From Ophthalmolycus amberensis (lineage: Eukaryota; Chordata; Actinopteri; Perciformes; Zoarcidae), in assembly GCA_024529925.1 (NCBI GenBank), contig JAFEUB010001384.1, positions 1,546,001 to 1,610,000 on the forward strand: 64,000 nt of DNA, given 5' to 3'. Made by a program: the position numbers and the translations under genes. Positions 1 through 11,262 of the stretch are shown piece after piece. The notes below the pieces were generated by a model. It had not been told where the DNA came from. It did no database searches and saw only the letters and a list, made by a program, of their open reading frames with translations. Numbering within the stretch: position 1 is the stretch's first letter; every line of letters starts with the position of its first letter.

Positions 1-432
1 ACAGGGCTCCCGCAATGTTAGTTATTGTTTCCACTCAGCGGTTATTGTTGTGTCTGTTACTTGGTGATGTGCATGTTTATTCCACATGATTATAGCGTAG
101 TAGAAAAGGAAGAAAAAAATAAAAAAAGTGAAAAGTCGGGACAGATCACATAAAGGCTCAAAAAAAACAAAATGACCAAAAGCTAATCCAATTTACACCT
201 TCAATAACAATATAATAATAACCATAAGTATGAACATGTAAATGGGGGAGGGCAATTCCAGTTATTTCCCTTCTTCTCAGATGTATGTTCCGGTTGAGCA
301 CGCCTTGCCCCACAGTTTGGCACAAGACTTAAGTTTCCACACAGTGAGATGAGACCAGGGCATTGCTGGAGAGTATTCCACATGGTGAGATGAAACAAGA
401 GGATTGGGTGGGAGGCAGGTGGGGCTCCGTCC
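1..432 (-). other. Probable 3'UTR of tropomodulin
   Basis: This stretch directly follows the TAG stop at 433-435 on the minus strand. It has no credible coding frame. A minus-strand AATAAA is present around 75-80, so most of it is probably 3'UTR. The true 3' end cannot be fixed from sequence alone. Confidence 0.5.
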
Positions 433-3400
433 CTACAGGTCCGCTTCCACTCGCCTTTTGCGGACTGAAGAGGAAAAGTACAATGAAAAAACAGCAAAAT
501 GCATGATTTGTCTTTTTTCTTTTTTCACAAAATCAGTTGATTGACGGAGTAAAGAACGTACGAACGAACAACTGCGAACATGCTACACAGCCTACACAGG
601 CCTGTTAGTTTATCGGGGAACCACCAAGTGACTGCTCACGAGCTCAGCGGTCACAGTTTTAGACCCATTTCAACAGCAGGTGTCAGCGTGTGCAGAAAAA
701 CAAGAAGTGAGATGTCGTCACTCTCAAAGCTGCGTGATCACACCGTGTCAATGTCCGTACTGTTAATTCATTCAAACACTTCGATGCACTGGCACACTTA
801 AGAGTCACACCCATGCACCAGACCTGTGCTACCTCGACTCTGACAGGACGGGGAACTAAAAGAGAGCAGACGGTCGTCACTGTGGACGGACGTGGAAAAA
901 ACAACAACATTGTAGAGACAGATGAACGGCAGACATGTTGGAATTGTTATGACTCATTCTTCCAAAGAGAGAGAGCGATATACCGGGGGAAAGATAACGT
1001 AATGGGCAACGAGTCACCCAGTTTTTGCAAGGTTGAACAAATCTCAAATGAGTGTGTGTGTGTGTGTGTGTGTGTGTGTCATACCCAGGTCGTTGTTCTT
1101 GGTGATAGCTGCGCCAGCTCTGGAGCGAGGTCCTTGCTGGGTGAAGTGGTAGCCAAACTTCACGACGCTGTTGTTGTCTTCCAACATTTTAGCAATCTCC
1201 ATCTCTACGGTAGTACCCAGCTGCTGCCTCTGAAACACACACACACACACACACACTTATCAGAACTTCACTTTGGTTTAAAGCAGGGGTCTCAAACTCA
1301 TTTTCACTCCGGGCCACATCAGCATCATGGTCGCCCACAAAGGGCCGGTTGTAAATGTAACTACTCGTAACATATTGGTAAATAACTCTCTGCATTTGAT
1401 TGTTGTTTTTTCAAGTATAAAAATATTGTACATGCAGTTATATAAATGTAAAAATGTATTTAAGCACATTTCTGTTATTATAACTTAAATCCTTTTAATT
1501 TAGTGTTAAGAAACCCACATTACTCTATCAAAGATCAAACTATTAAAGACAAATATCAAACACAAGTTATTACAATAACTTTGTTCAATGCGTAAAATCC
1601 TTTCAAGGGTGCGTTTGCACAATCCCACATGAAGTATTTCATCTGTTGTAAAACCACGTTTAAAGTAGTCTTCAATGTACTCACAACACATTTCCATGTC
1701 AAGTGTACAGTAACCAGCCAAAGAGATGCTTCTGTGACTGTGTTTAAGTATCTCTCATTTTGACTTTCTATCTCAGAATTATGACTTTCTATCTCATAAC
1801 TTCGACTATGGGGATATTGTTATTATCAAGTCTAACTTTAAATTCATTTTTTTATTTTTTTTGCTGACGGATTCGCGGGCCACATAAAATTACGTGGCGG
1901 GCCGCATTCGGCCCGTGGGCCGGGAGTTTGAGACCCCTGGTTTAAAGACTATAACAGTGTAGGAAATTTAGGTTTAGAAGTGTGCTTTAAGAAATCATAA
2001 TTAGAAGTGTTTTATAATTAATAATTAGAAGATTCATAATTATAGGAGTGTTTTAGAATTTAAAGTTAGTGTTTCTTAGTGGAATTTGTAGCACCTTTAG
2101 AGGTGGATATTAAAATGATAGCAAGTACTTGGGGAGTACCATCTATGCTTGTAAAACGTGTGAAGTTTTTGCCAAAAGTTGCAAATCCTTATCTTTAATA
2201 ATAGTATGTTTAAGAGTAGCGTAGGGACACAGAGATTTTTAGACAGGCATTTTCAGGTCACCCCCGTGCGAGGGTCTTCAGCAGACTGACGCCAGGAGGA
2301 GTCTGCTGGAGTTAGCCAATAGGAACTAAGATAGACAATATGGGAGGGGATTTCAAACTGAACAGGAAGTGCGGAGAAAGGATTCAGTCTCTTTTCTCTC
2401 GTCTCAACGTGGGGACAGCTGTGTTTTCCAGGCTGAGACGCGAGTGATTTGCTTCTCCGCGCAGACCGTATTATTATATATTCTGTTAGTAGTGTACTTC
2501 ACTTTGTAATTGTACAAGCTTCAGTAGGATTAAATACTTTTGATTGTAAATCAATTTATGGTAGATTTTACTATCGAAGCGACTCTCTGTAAACAGCAGT
2601 GGAGCGTGTTCAGCGGCCCTCCCTCGTGTGAGGAAGATTGAGACCCTCCACAACAGTAAGTCAGGACCAAGAGTTGTAGCACAGGGAAATGCTTTAACGT
2701 CTTTCCCACTACTGGAAACACTCAGCCCGTGTTTTACTCAGGCAGAGGTTCGTGTTGGTTGGCATTTTCTCTAAATGCACAACAATAACATTTTCTACTA
2801 CTGTAGCCTCCATTTTATTCAGAAGCGTGCAAAGACTTCTTTAGTCACAAGTTCCCTGTAATCATCTACACTGACCCTGGATGAAAAATAATACAAAAGA
2901 TACTTTATCGTCATAATCTTTAATTCCACGGGGATTTAGTGAACTTCATGAATATCTGTATAAGAGCAGCTGGTACCTGGTTGTCTATCTTGATCTCTGT
3001 GAGGGTGTCGTTGTCTCGCAACGCATCAACCAAAGCCTGCACCCCTGTCCCGGTGATGAAGTTGGACTCCAAGTTCAAACTTTGCAACGTCTTGTTCTCT
3101 CGTAGCATTTCACTGAACACCTGACAGGAGGAAATAAAGCAAGGACGTAAATACGGAGCTGTCAGGTGTCAACAAAGCCAAATAAAAGCCCACAAGCCAC
3201 TCCCTCTCACCACAGCAATCGGGTCGTTACTCCGTGTTGCTGCCAGGCTGAACTTCTTGACGTGCGTGTTCTTCTCCATGGCTTTAGCGAAGTCCTTCAG
3301 CGTGGGAATTGGAACGTTCTGGAAAACCACCAAAAGACACGCAGTCATCAGTCCAGGAATAGACGAGCATATGCACACCCTGAGGCTCTGAAAAGCTTGC

Positions 3401-5167
3401 GTTTCTGCGTACCTTGATGTTGTTGAGGTTGACCTCTGTTAGGGAGCTGTCATTGCTTTTTATCCGCTGCAGAGTTTCTTCTACATTGGTGGGATTGGGA
3501 GGCTCATCAAACACTGGGTTCATCTTCTCCCCTTTGACCACATCTAGAAGAGACACACAGGCAGAGGTAGAGATACTGATCCAGACCCAGAGCTCTTTTC
3601 CTTCCTCCGCTCATGTCAATGAGCCCGAGAACGAGGCTGGACCAAGTGCAGGGAGGCGGGGTTCAAGGACACGCTCGAGCATCCGGGTAATTACACCTGA
3701 ATTATATTCTCTGAAGTCAAATTTTCTCTTGCGTCGGGCACCACAGAGCAACTTTCATAGGAATGAACAGGGAGCCGCCTCCAATGCTGTATCCAGTCAC
3801 ATCAACTAAACCGACTTAAGGCAGGTTGCTGACTCACTGAGGAGAAGATTAGCAGTAACGACTAAAGCGAGCAGTAACTTTAAGAAGCACAGAGAGCAAA
3901 TTAATACAATTTAAAATCGTAAGTTAATGCTTCATCCATATGCTTTTGTTAGAGCACAAGAATAGCACTTTGCTATGTTCTGTAACTAGTGTAGCATTGA
4001 AGCATGGTGGAAGCAAGCTAGCTAACTAGCCAGCTGTCTGCTAGTTAGTTAGCCAGGTGGCTTTGTCCACCATGCTTAAATGCTGCAACGGTAACAGAAA
4101 TTGATCAGAACAGTTGGCTGGTGTCCAACAGCAGCTTTGTGTCCAACAGTCCTTCCGCTTCACTGCGAAGACAGGCCGAGCTACGTAGCTTACTAGCCAG
4201 CCATCCATCTCCGGAGCTGCGTCTCTTTTTTCGGCGCGCTGCGACACTTTACGGCCCCACTGACGTATGTTGCCACCATGACAACTAACAATTGTCATTT
4301 TTTGCACTAGTCAAATGACCACAGAAAACAGTTCAATTTTCAATTCTATTTCTATGGTCAACTTCTCCGATTGTACTTACTGTTGTAACCGTCTTTAGAA
4401 GCATCGTATGTCTGGCTACTGGTGACCAGCGTGTGAACACCCAGGATCGCTGCAAAACAAAAGCAGACCATCAGCAGCTGTGAGGAGTCAGTGTGAACGC
4501 ATGTGTTCTTCAGGGATCAGTGAATGAGCGGTAACCAAATCTAGACGCCATAGCAGACCGGTTGTTTTGCTCAGTAAGCCCGTTCATGAAAGGAGCTTGT
4601 GTTTAACTGTCCCAGCAGACTGTTGTGTTTCTACTACAACATCTTCCTCTTCAAAGAAACCTTCATACAGAGTAATGTGCTTTTAAGCCTTTAAACAACG
4701 ACTTCTTGGCTTTCTCAAAAGGTGTTTATTCATTCTTACCTGCTAGATCACACAGCTCCGTATCTGTGGCGCTGGATAGGGCCTCCTCTAGTTCTGGATC
4801 GAGGGTTGTGACTTCTTCCTGGCGTGTTTCTATCGGTCTCTGCTTCGGAATAAATGCTTTACCTATGGAGAGAGAAGGAATGGAGAATTTCTTTCCCCAA
4901 AGAATCATTCAGCCTCCATAAAAATAGGGCAGGCAAGAAATTACTTGACAGAAGAAACGGGTGCATGGGTGAAGGTTTTATGAGGCGTTACACAACCTCC
5001 AATTTCTATAAAAACATCCAACTGTTACCAGTCTGTTATTGTGACTTGTTCTTTTCCTTCAGTCGTTGCTATCCTCTTGCCTTGTGCAACAATCGTGAGA
5101 CTGCATGACTACAAAGTGCTGTGTGTGTGTGTGCCTACAAGTAAATGGACACAGTCCCAGGTAAAGC

Positions 5168-5224
<57 letters not shown>

Positions 5225-7381
5225 TACACATGTATGTGTGTAAGTCAAGTCGCAACAAGTCCAGGCCCCCTGTTATTTTACACAGCATTCCCCAAACATC
5301 AGCATTTCAGAGCAGCCATGACAGCCTGACAACTTTGGTATTGCCATAGTAACGGAGGGAAGAGACGGAAAGAATGAAGGGAGTTATGGAACAATGACTG
5401 GAGTCTAATCTAAACACTTGCACTTGACGGAAAGACCAGTCCAGTGGGTGCCAGTCGCTTCTATGAGTCTGTCTCCTTAAACAAAAACACCCCGAGAACC
5501 CCCCCCCCCTCCCCCCCCTTTCAAGCCAGTCAAATTGTTCAAAAGGGTCCAGAGTGGGGGGGGGGGGGGGTGGGCTCTGGCACTTCCTGAAAGCCAGTAA
5601 ACAGTAAAATACAGTCATCAGGCAGCATCCTGTGCCAGTCCCTCCGGAGCGACATTTAGCCCGTCAGGGGCCCAAAAAACATACAGAGCCAAAAGACTGA
5701 CGGCCCCAAATTCTTCATCTGTAGGATTCCTGAAGAGCGTGTATCATGGACTGAATGAGGGGAGCACATTGGGGCTCATGTTGTACTATTAGGGCTATAG
5801 GCATGTTGATAACACAGTGTCTGCCTGTAACTGGAGTACAGAGATTCTTTAGTCATGGGAGATTTTCTCATTCATACAAGCAATGCCTTAAGCGTATATA
5901 TCATGGCTGCCATTTGGCTGAAAAATCACCACAGTACTGCTATGCATGCAAAAGCAGTACTGTGAAGTTGTTTTGTTTTGTTTACAAAAGATAACAGCAC
6001 AAAATGAGAGGTAAGCATCCCTCATTGCACAAAAAACTGTTTACATACAACTACAGCAAGTGAGATGGGTCAGCTGAACCCAGACGATGGTCTCTAAACT
6101 CTCATTGGTGTTTACAGTTAACAGTTTCGTTTTCTCTTCCAAATAAGTTTTGCTAACCCGTGGCTTTGTTGACCGCATTTAGAAATTAGTTGAAAATGTC
6201 AAAAATATGATGCAATCAACCGGAGTAATCCTTAAAATTTGAACTATTATAACACTTGAGCAGCAAATCTGCAGTAAGTGATTGATTGCCTTTGCTGTAC
6301 CCGTTCCGTTACACACGGCTACGAATGCCAACGACAACAACCTCAACAGACACAAGGTTGATCAGACTTGAACAGAAGCATGATGTGAATGCTCCAACTA
6401 GTGTAACAAGTAAGTATTATTACACATGACGTGCTGGGGTGTCCACTGGATACTGTGGAGGTGGTGGGAGACAGGAGGATGATGGCGAAGCTCTCATCCC
6501 TGATGAGCCACGCCTCCCACCCCATGCAGGACACTCTGGCAGCTCTGCACAGCTCCTTCAGTCACCGGCTGATTCACCCCCGGTGTCTGAGGGAGAGGTA
6601 CCGCAAGTCCTTTCTCCCCGCTGCTGTCAGGCTGCACAACAAACTGCTCTCGGTGGACCACTAACACTTGAACACGAACACTTTGAACACTCTGAACACT
6701 TTAATTCATTCACCTGGTGCAATATCTTATCTAATCCGTGCAATATCCAATACGTTTTAAGTATTTACCTGATCCGCCTGTATATTCTGTATATTCTGTA
6801 TATTCTGTATATACTGGCATATTTAGTATATCTAATACTCTTCTTTACTGTCTTATTTTATTACTGTTCTACTGTTTACTGTTTAGTTTATTATATTACT
6901 TGATTTTTATCTTTATTTTATTACTTGTGAGCAATGCTGCTGTAATCCTGTAATTTCCCCACTGAGGGACTAATAAAGGATTATCTTATCTTATCTTATC
7001 TCTTAAAGTCAACTGTGCCCGTTAAAACACAATTTGTACGTCTTCCTTCAACAACTTCAACCGGCATCCAGCCAGAACCTCCTAATGTGAATAATGTTCC
7101 CAAACCTCCAAGGACATTAAGGTTTGAACAATGGATTATAGAATACAATAAGAGAAACTGACCCAATATAATAACTTCTAAGTGGTTAAAAGGCTGCAAT
7201 GGTTGCCATGGCATTCAAGCAGGCCGAGTTCCTCTGAAATGTGTGTTATTGAACACACACACAATTTATCAGCAGGGGGTTGAGTTTAACAAGGGGAAGA
7301 GAATCAGCTACATTCCATAGAACCACCACAGTGATTTGAGTTTTCCATGTTGTCATAGGGCGTGCACACCCCCCCCCCCCC

Positions 7382-7413
<32 letters not shown>

Positions 7414-10400
7414 AATTCCTAACAGGCCAGGGGGAAGATGTCAGCTCCATGTTTCCTCTCCAGTGAGGGAGTAACTTTCAGATCTCTTGAGATCCAACAA
7501 AAGAAATTCCTCTGGACAATAGTTTCAACCAAGTAATGTTTCTACTTCTCACTTTGTTTGTGTGTCACACTGTCACTTAAACCAGCTTCCGTTGTCTCTC
7601 TTCTAGAAAGTGACTAAGGTTACCACAAGTATGTCTTAAAACTTGTTTGAGCACAACTGGTTTCTCTCGAGAAGATCGGGTTATTTCGTTGACAGCGACA
7701 TCGATCGCATTCGGATGAGCGGTGGGTGATTATGTCACCTTTCTGCGAGTCCTGCCACATGACATCTACTGAGTTGTAGTGGTGTCACGGATCAGCCCTC
7801 ACGGTTCGGATCACTTGTGAACCGCGGATCAATCGAGTATTTTTTTTTTACAGTGTAATCATCATAGTGTGTAAAGCTCTACTGCTGCTGTTCCTTTTCA
7901 AGTAACAAGTCCCCGAATATCAATGCAGAGGGTCAGTGAACAGATATAAAGCAGTAGTGTGTTCACGTGAACGGTGCAGCTTAGAAGCATTTAACGGTGA
8001 AGTCATGGCGAGCGGAGGAACTTGAGAAGCCGCGGCGTCATTTAAGTCGCAAGTTTGGGAGCATTTTGTCTTCCCTGTAACGTATAATGACGGATGAGGG
8101 TGGTGGACAAAGCGTTACGGTATGTAGGCGTTATTTAAAGAGAAAGACACACGACAACGGCAAAACATCGGCATGTCCACACATATGAAGAGCCACCATC
8201 CCGTCTGTCAGCGACGGGGACACTCCGGTGTAGAAAACAAAGGATTTCTAAATCTGGTTAAAATGCTTGAGCCACGCTACGAAATCCACTCACGCACCCA
8301 CTTCAGTGTGAAGCTGTTCCAGGCCTCTATGAGAAGGAAAAGACTGTAGAGACCGCTTTCACCACGGCGGAGTGATTCTTAGTCCGGTGCTGTAGACACG
8401 CCCCCTCTGTGAGAGTCACACAGACACACACCTGGGGCAGGTGCTGACAGAAGTGTCAGAGTGGAAGCGAGACAGGCCCAATAATATTCCAGTCACCACA
8501 GAAAGGTCGACCCTCTCCCCAGACAATGGAGATATTCTCATCTTTTTGAAAATAATGTCACAGTAATGGTAAACATCATTGTGTATTTGAATGGCATAAC
8601 CTGACAGGAAGTAAACACAGACCCAAGTTGTTGCCGAGCAGTTCAGTTCAGTGTAAACAGTGGAAGCTAGCTCACTGGCTGTTTCTTTCTTTCATTATTG
8701 ATGAAAGGACGAGGATATCAGAATTGAGTATTCTTGAATGTTTTATTTTTATTTATTTATTTCATTTTGTTTCAAATTGGACATCTTCAATATTTTTGTT
8801 TTCATGTAAGACTATAGCCCAAAGTTCTTTGATTTAAGTGTTCTTGAAGTTCTTTAATTAATAAATGGAAAGCAAAGTTATATTTGTCTCCTCCCCTTTT
8901 CTTTGTTGATCCGAAAAATGATCCGAACCGTGACTCCTGAACCGTGATCCGAACCGAACCGTGAGGTTTGTGATCCTGTGACACCCCTACTGAGTTGTGA
9001 CAAAAGACTATTTCATTCTCCTCTAGGTAGACTACTGGCAGATATCGCAGACTGTTGTAATGGTGAAGCATCCCACATCCAAGGCCTTGGTTATTTTTAC
9101 AACTTCAATTGCTATAAAAAAGCCTGATTATATAACTGAGTATCACATGCAACCGCTGTTATAGAAAAGGTTAGTTATGTGGCATTAGGACATTTCTTCT
9201 ATAGTTACGGGCATGAGACAAAGTTGCACAGCTGGACTCACAGTATGCACCTCTGCACGCATCCCTGCCATTCAAATAAGGCCTTCGGCTCTGGTTTGCA
9301 TAGTTTTGTCCGAGGAAAGCGTGAGCCTGAGCACAAGTCGAGGTTTACTAACGTCTAGTCTGCAAACTGAACTGGACTAACATCAATAAACAGAGGGACT
9401 CATTCCTTTGACACTCCCTGCCTCCAGTCCCCTGGTACAAACACACCTCCCCCACACTGCTGTATGTTGCATAAGAGCAGACATGCATTAATAACACCGG
9501 CCTAAGACAGCAGAACAGTAATTACCGCTGCGTGTTCGTCCTGCTGATGCAGGCACAAACAGACAGCTCATCCCATGAGCAACACGTCACTAACAGGTGA
9601 CAGCGCAGCACTAATGACGCTCCTAATGAGAGGGAGGCGTGATGCACTACGTTACACTGTAAAGACACGCCCTCGCTGAGGGGAAACACTCAACTGTTGT
9701 CTGCATTGATTTGTACCTGACCTATCGGGATTGAGGTTCATTGAAAGTACTTTAAATGGACATTTTCAATCATGAGGAGGTTTTAAAATAGTAAATACTC
9801 AAACACACACCTTTTCTCTCCCCAGTGAAGGACAGTATATCGTCTCTGTCCTTGTAATCCATGGCTTCCTTCTCCAGGTACTTCAGAAGGCCATCCCTGT
9901 TAAATGACCCGGTAGCTCCCTTAGCCGTCTGGTCCTTCTGACGTAAGCCCGCTGGGAGAAGAGCATTCTGAGGAGAGGAGACGAGGAGACACTTTAGACC
10001 TAGAGGACTTCAATACACTCACTATAGACGTGGATAACGGGTATATGCTGAAATGATGAGGTTATTTTAAGCTGTTAAAACACCTGTATGCCTTCTATAT
10101 GATGAACAAAATATACATTCATCCAATTACTTGAACATTTCTTAAAACAGTGTCATGCATCAATAAATGCATGCTGCCCAATCCGGACCCATGTCATTAT
10201 CTCTTTGAAGGTAAATGTACCAAATGCCAGTTTCCTCCGCATCCACAGGTCAGTGTGGTAGTTGGCATCGACGACAGATTTAGGAGTTTCGTGGTGAAAT
10301 AGACATGAATTACGAGTTCCTCAAAACAGGAAGTAAACATACTATGAACTTGTTGAACTCGATGCATGTGAACCAGAACCACGCGGCTTCGAACACCTCC

Positions 10401-11167
10401 GCCCACCACAAAACTGCAACAAACTGTGGACCATTTGTTGTAGGTGAGTCAAAACTTGAGGGACGTGAACAAAAGGCGAAAAAACTTGTCTAGCCAGCCT
10501 GTGTTTGGTCTAAACTAAATGCAGTGCCAAATTCTACTTTGTCTATTTAATGACATGAGATCCAAAGATGAATGTTTCCTGTGGGCCCCGAGTGGGGTGA
10601 TTTATCTCACTCTGTTTAGATGGAATTTAAATAAAACGCCCAGGCGGGATTTCATTATACTCTCCCGAGCTCTACTCCCAAATAAACACACAAACACTTG
10701 GCAGCCTGCTGACAGAGACTCCCCCTTTAAACTGTGTTCCCAGCCACGGAGGCTGCTGGACTGGAAGGTGTTGTTGGACAGGTGCAAATGAAAAATCCAC
10801 CCTTGGATTTTAATGTGTGATGTTCAACATATCCCATGAAATTAAGTTATGATTGTGTGGAATAATATTATTTTTTTTGTGAAACCTGGAGCATGTCCAA
10901 GATTGTAGCTGTGTCCCTTATTTGAGAAAGTTAATTATCGCTGCAAAGATTGTATTTGGGTGGATGAAATACTGTTTTTATTGTCCTTCTCCCTCCCACT
11001 AAAGAGCCCTGGAGCTCCTCCAACCCTCACTGAGTCCTGACCTCAGGGTCCATCTCTTCCAGTGCCATCTCCAGCTGTTTGAGCTCCTCCGCCGACAGTT
11101 TGTTGAGGATTTCATCTTCGTCGAGGTCCTTGTACTTCTCCAGGTCCTTCTTGAATGACAACGCCAT
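433..11167 (-). CDS. tmod2: Tropomodulin (tmod2/tmod3 type), complete, 9 coding exons, 344 aa
   Basis: Tropomodulins cap the pointed ends of actin filaments together with tropomyosin. Coding exons, 5' to 3' on the minus strand: 11042-11167, 9811-9967, 4740-4862, 4381-4449, 3413-3543, 3211-3318, 2977-3120, 1085-1229, 433-464. Lengths sum to 1035 nt and all phases agree. The start MALSFKKDLEKYKDLDEDE is the tropomyosin-binding N-terminus (about aa 1-38). The first actin site follows in exon 2. LDPELEEAL and ELCDLAAILG mark the second tropomyosin site (about aa 115-140). The LRR domain covers about aa 160-344 and has VNLNNIK, SLAATRSNDP, LESNFITGTG and FGYHFTQQGPR. The end VRKRRVEADL is typical. 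The 5'UTR begins at an acceptor at 11262 and an upstream non-coding exon ends at 15664. Being next to lysmd2 favours TMOD2, but residues are an even mix of TMOD2- and TMOD3-like, so the paralogue is uncertain while the family is not. Confidence 0.93.
1046..1080. repeat. (GT)n microsatellite beside a tropomodulin donor
   Basis: About 15 GT units on the plus strand. On the transcribed strand this is a CA repeat starting about 6 nt after the donor of the 145-nt tropomodulin exon 1085-1229. Confidence 0.95.
1233..1257. repeat. (CA)n microsatellite beside a tropomodulin acceptor
   Basis: About 12 CA units on the plus strand. On the transcribed strand this is a UG repeat immediately before the TTTCAG acceptor of exon 1085-1229. 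Confidence 0.95.
1284..1939. mobile_element. Non-autonomous hAT-type DNA transposon, 656 bp
   Basis: The ends are matching terminal inverted repeats: CAGGGGTCTCAAACTC at the left and its reverse complement at the right. An exact 8-bp target duplication, gtttaaag, flanks it at 1276-1283 and 1940-1947. These are hAT superfamily traits. The subterminal parts are GC-rich and the interior AT-rich. No transposase is present. On the minus strand at 1506-1721 there is a 71-codon open frame that resembles the start of a multicopy fish integrase-like protein (see findings). It sits in the last tropomodulin intron. Confidence 0.88.
1958..2652. mobile_element. Candidate solo LTR, 695 bp
   Basis: The segment begins TGTAGG, ends CCACA, and has a possible 4-bp duplication (acag at 1954-1957 and 2653-2656). 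The right part holds TATA-like runs, an ATTAAA near 2529 and a GC-rich block near 2440, which suit an LTR. No gag, pol or env sequence lies nearby. Boundaries and class (retrovirus-like or other LTR element) are uncertain. Confidence 0.4.
4001..4076. repeat. Imperfect inverted repeat (hairpin) in a tropomodulin intron
   Basis: An outer 11-bp arm AGCATGGTGGA (4001-4011) pairs exactly with 4066-4076. An inner 13-bp arm (4017-4029) pairs with 4041-4053 with one mismatch, leaving an 11-nt loop. Confidence 0.8.
5110..5222. repeat. (TG)n microsatellite
   Basis: A GT-rich stretch with an uninterrupted run of about 25 TG units at about 5171-5222. It lies in the tropomodulin intron between exons 4740-4862 and 9811-9967. 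Confidence 0.95.
5499..5574. repeat. Facing poly-C and poly-G tracts
   Basis: C11-T-C8 at 5499-5518 is followed 37 nt later by G15-T-G3 at 5556-5574. The two tracts can pair in a long hairpin. Confidence 0.9.
6425..7001 (+). mobile_element. 5'-truncated LINE (non-LTR retrotransposon) 3' end
   Basis: The frame ending in the stop at about 6662-6664 encodes HPMQDTLAALHSSF, HPRCLRERYRKSFLPAAVRL and an NKLLSVDH end. This matches the C-terminal tail of reverse-transcriptase ORFs common in fish LINEs. An AT-rich 3'UTR follows with a short tandem repeat of about 10 bp (6779-6812). It ends with aataaagga and a (TTATC)n tail at 6975-7000. The 5' part of the element is missing, so it is a dead insertion. 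The clade was not assigned. Confidence 0.75.
7370..7408. repeat. Poly-C plus (CA)n microsatellite
   Basis: C12 followed directly by about 13 CA units. Confidence 0.95.
7777..8989 (+). mobile_element. Decayed hAT transposon with BED zinc-finger remnant, 1213 bp
   Basis: Terminal inverted repeats are TAGTGGTGTCAC at the left and TAGGGGTGTCAC at the right (reverse complement). An exact 8-bp duplication CTGAGTTG is at 7769-7776 and 8990-8997. Subterminal ends carry repeated CGGTTCGGATCA-like motifs. Inside, at about 8050-8210, broken frames read VWEHFVFPV, then CRRYLKRKTHDNGKTS, then MSTHMKSHHP. That is the pattern of an N-terminal BED zinc finger of hAT transposases, interrupted by stops and frame changes. 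The catalytic domain is absent, so this is an internally deleted, inactive copy. Confidence 0.85.
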
Positions 11168-11262
11168 GGTGCCAGTTTTGGCTCGCTAAGCAACACTGAA
11201 CAGCAGACCGCAGCCACAACGTTCCCTCTCCAGCTCACTGCTCCAGACCAGGGAGAGGCTTC

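Larger units (their letters stand above)
4863..6424. other. Tropomodulin intron, left part: no gene seen
   Basis: Part of the 4.9-kb intron between exons 4740-4862 and 9811-9967. Apart from the GT microsatellite and the poly-C/poly-G pair, I see no coding or RNA feature. Open frames here are short or simple-sequence. Confidence 0.7.
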
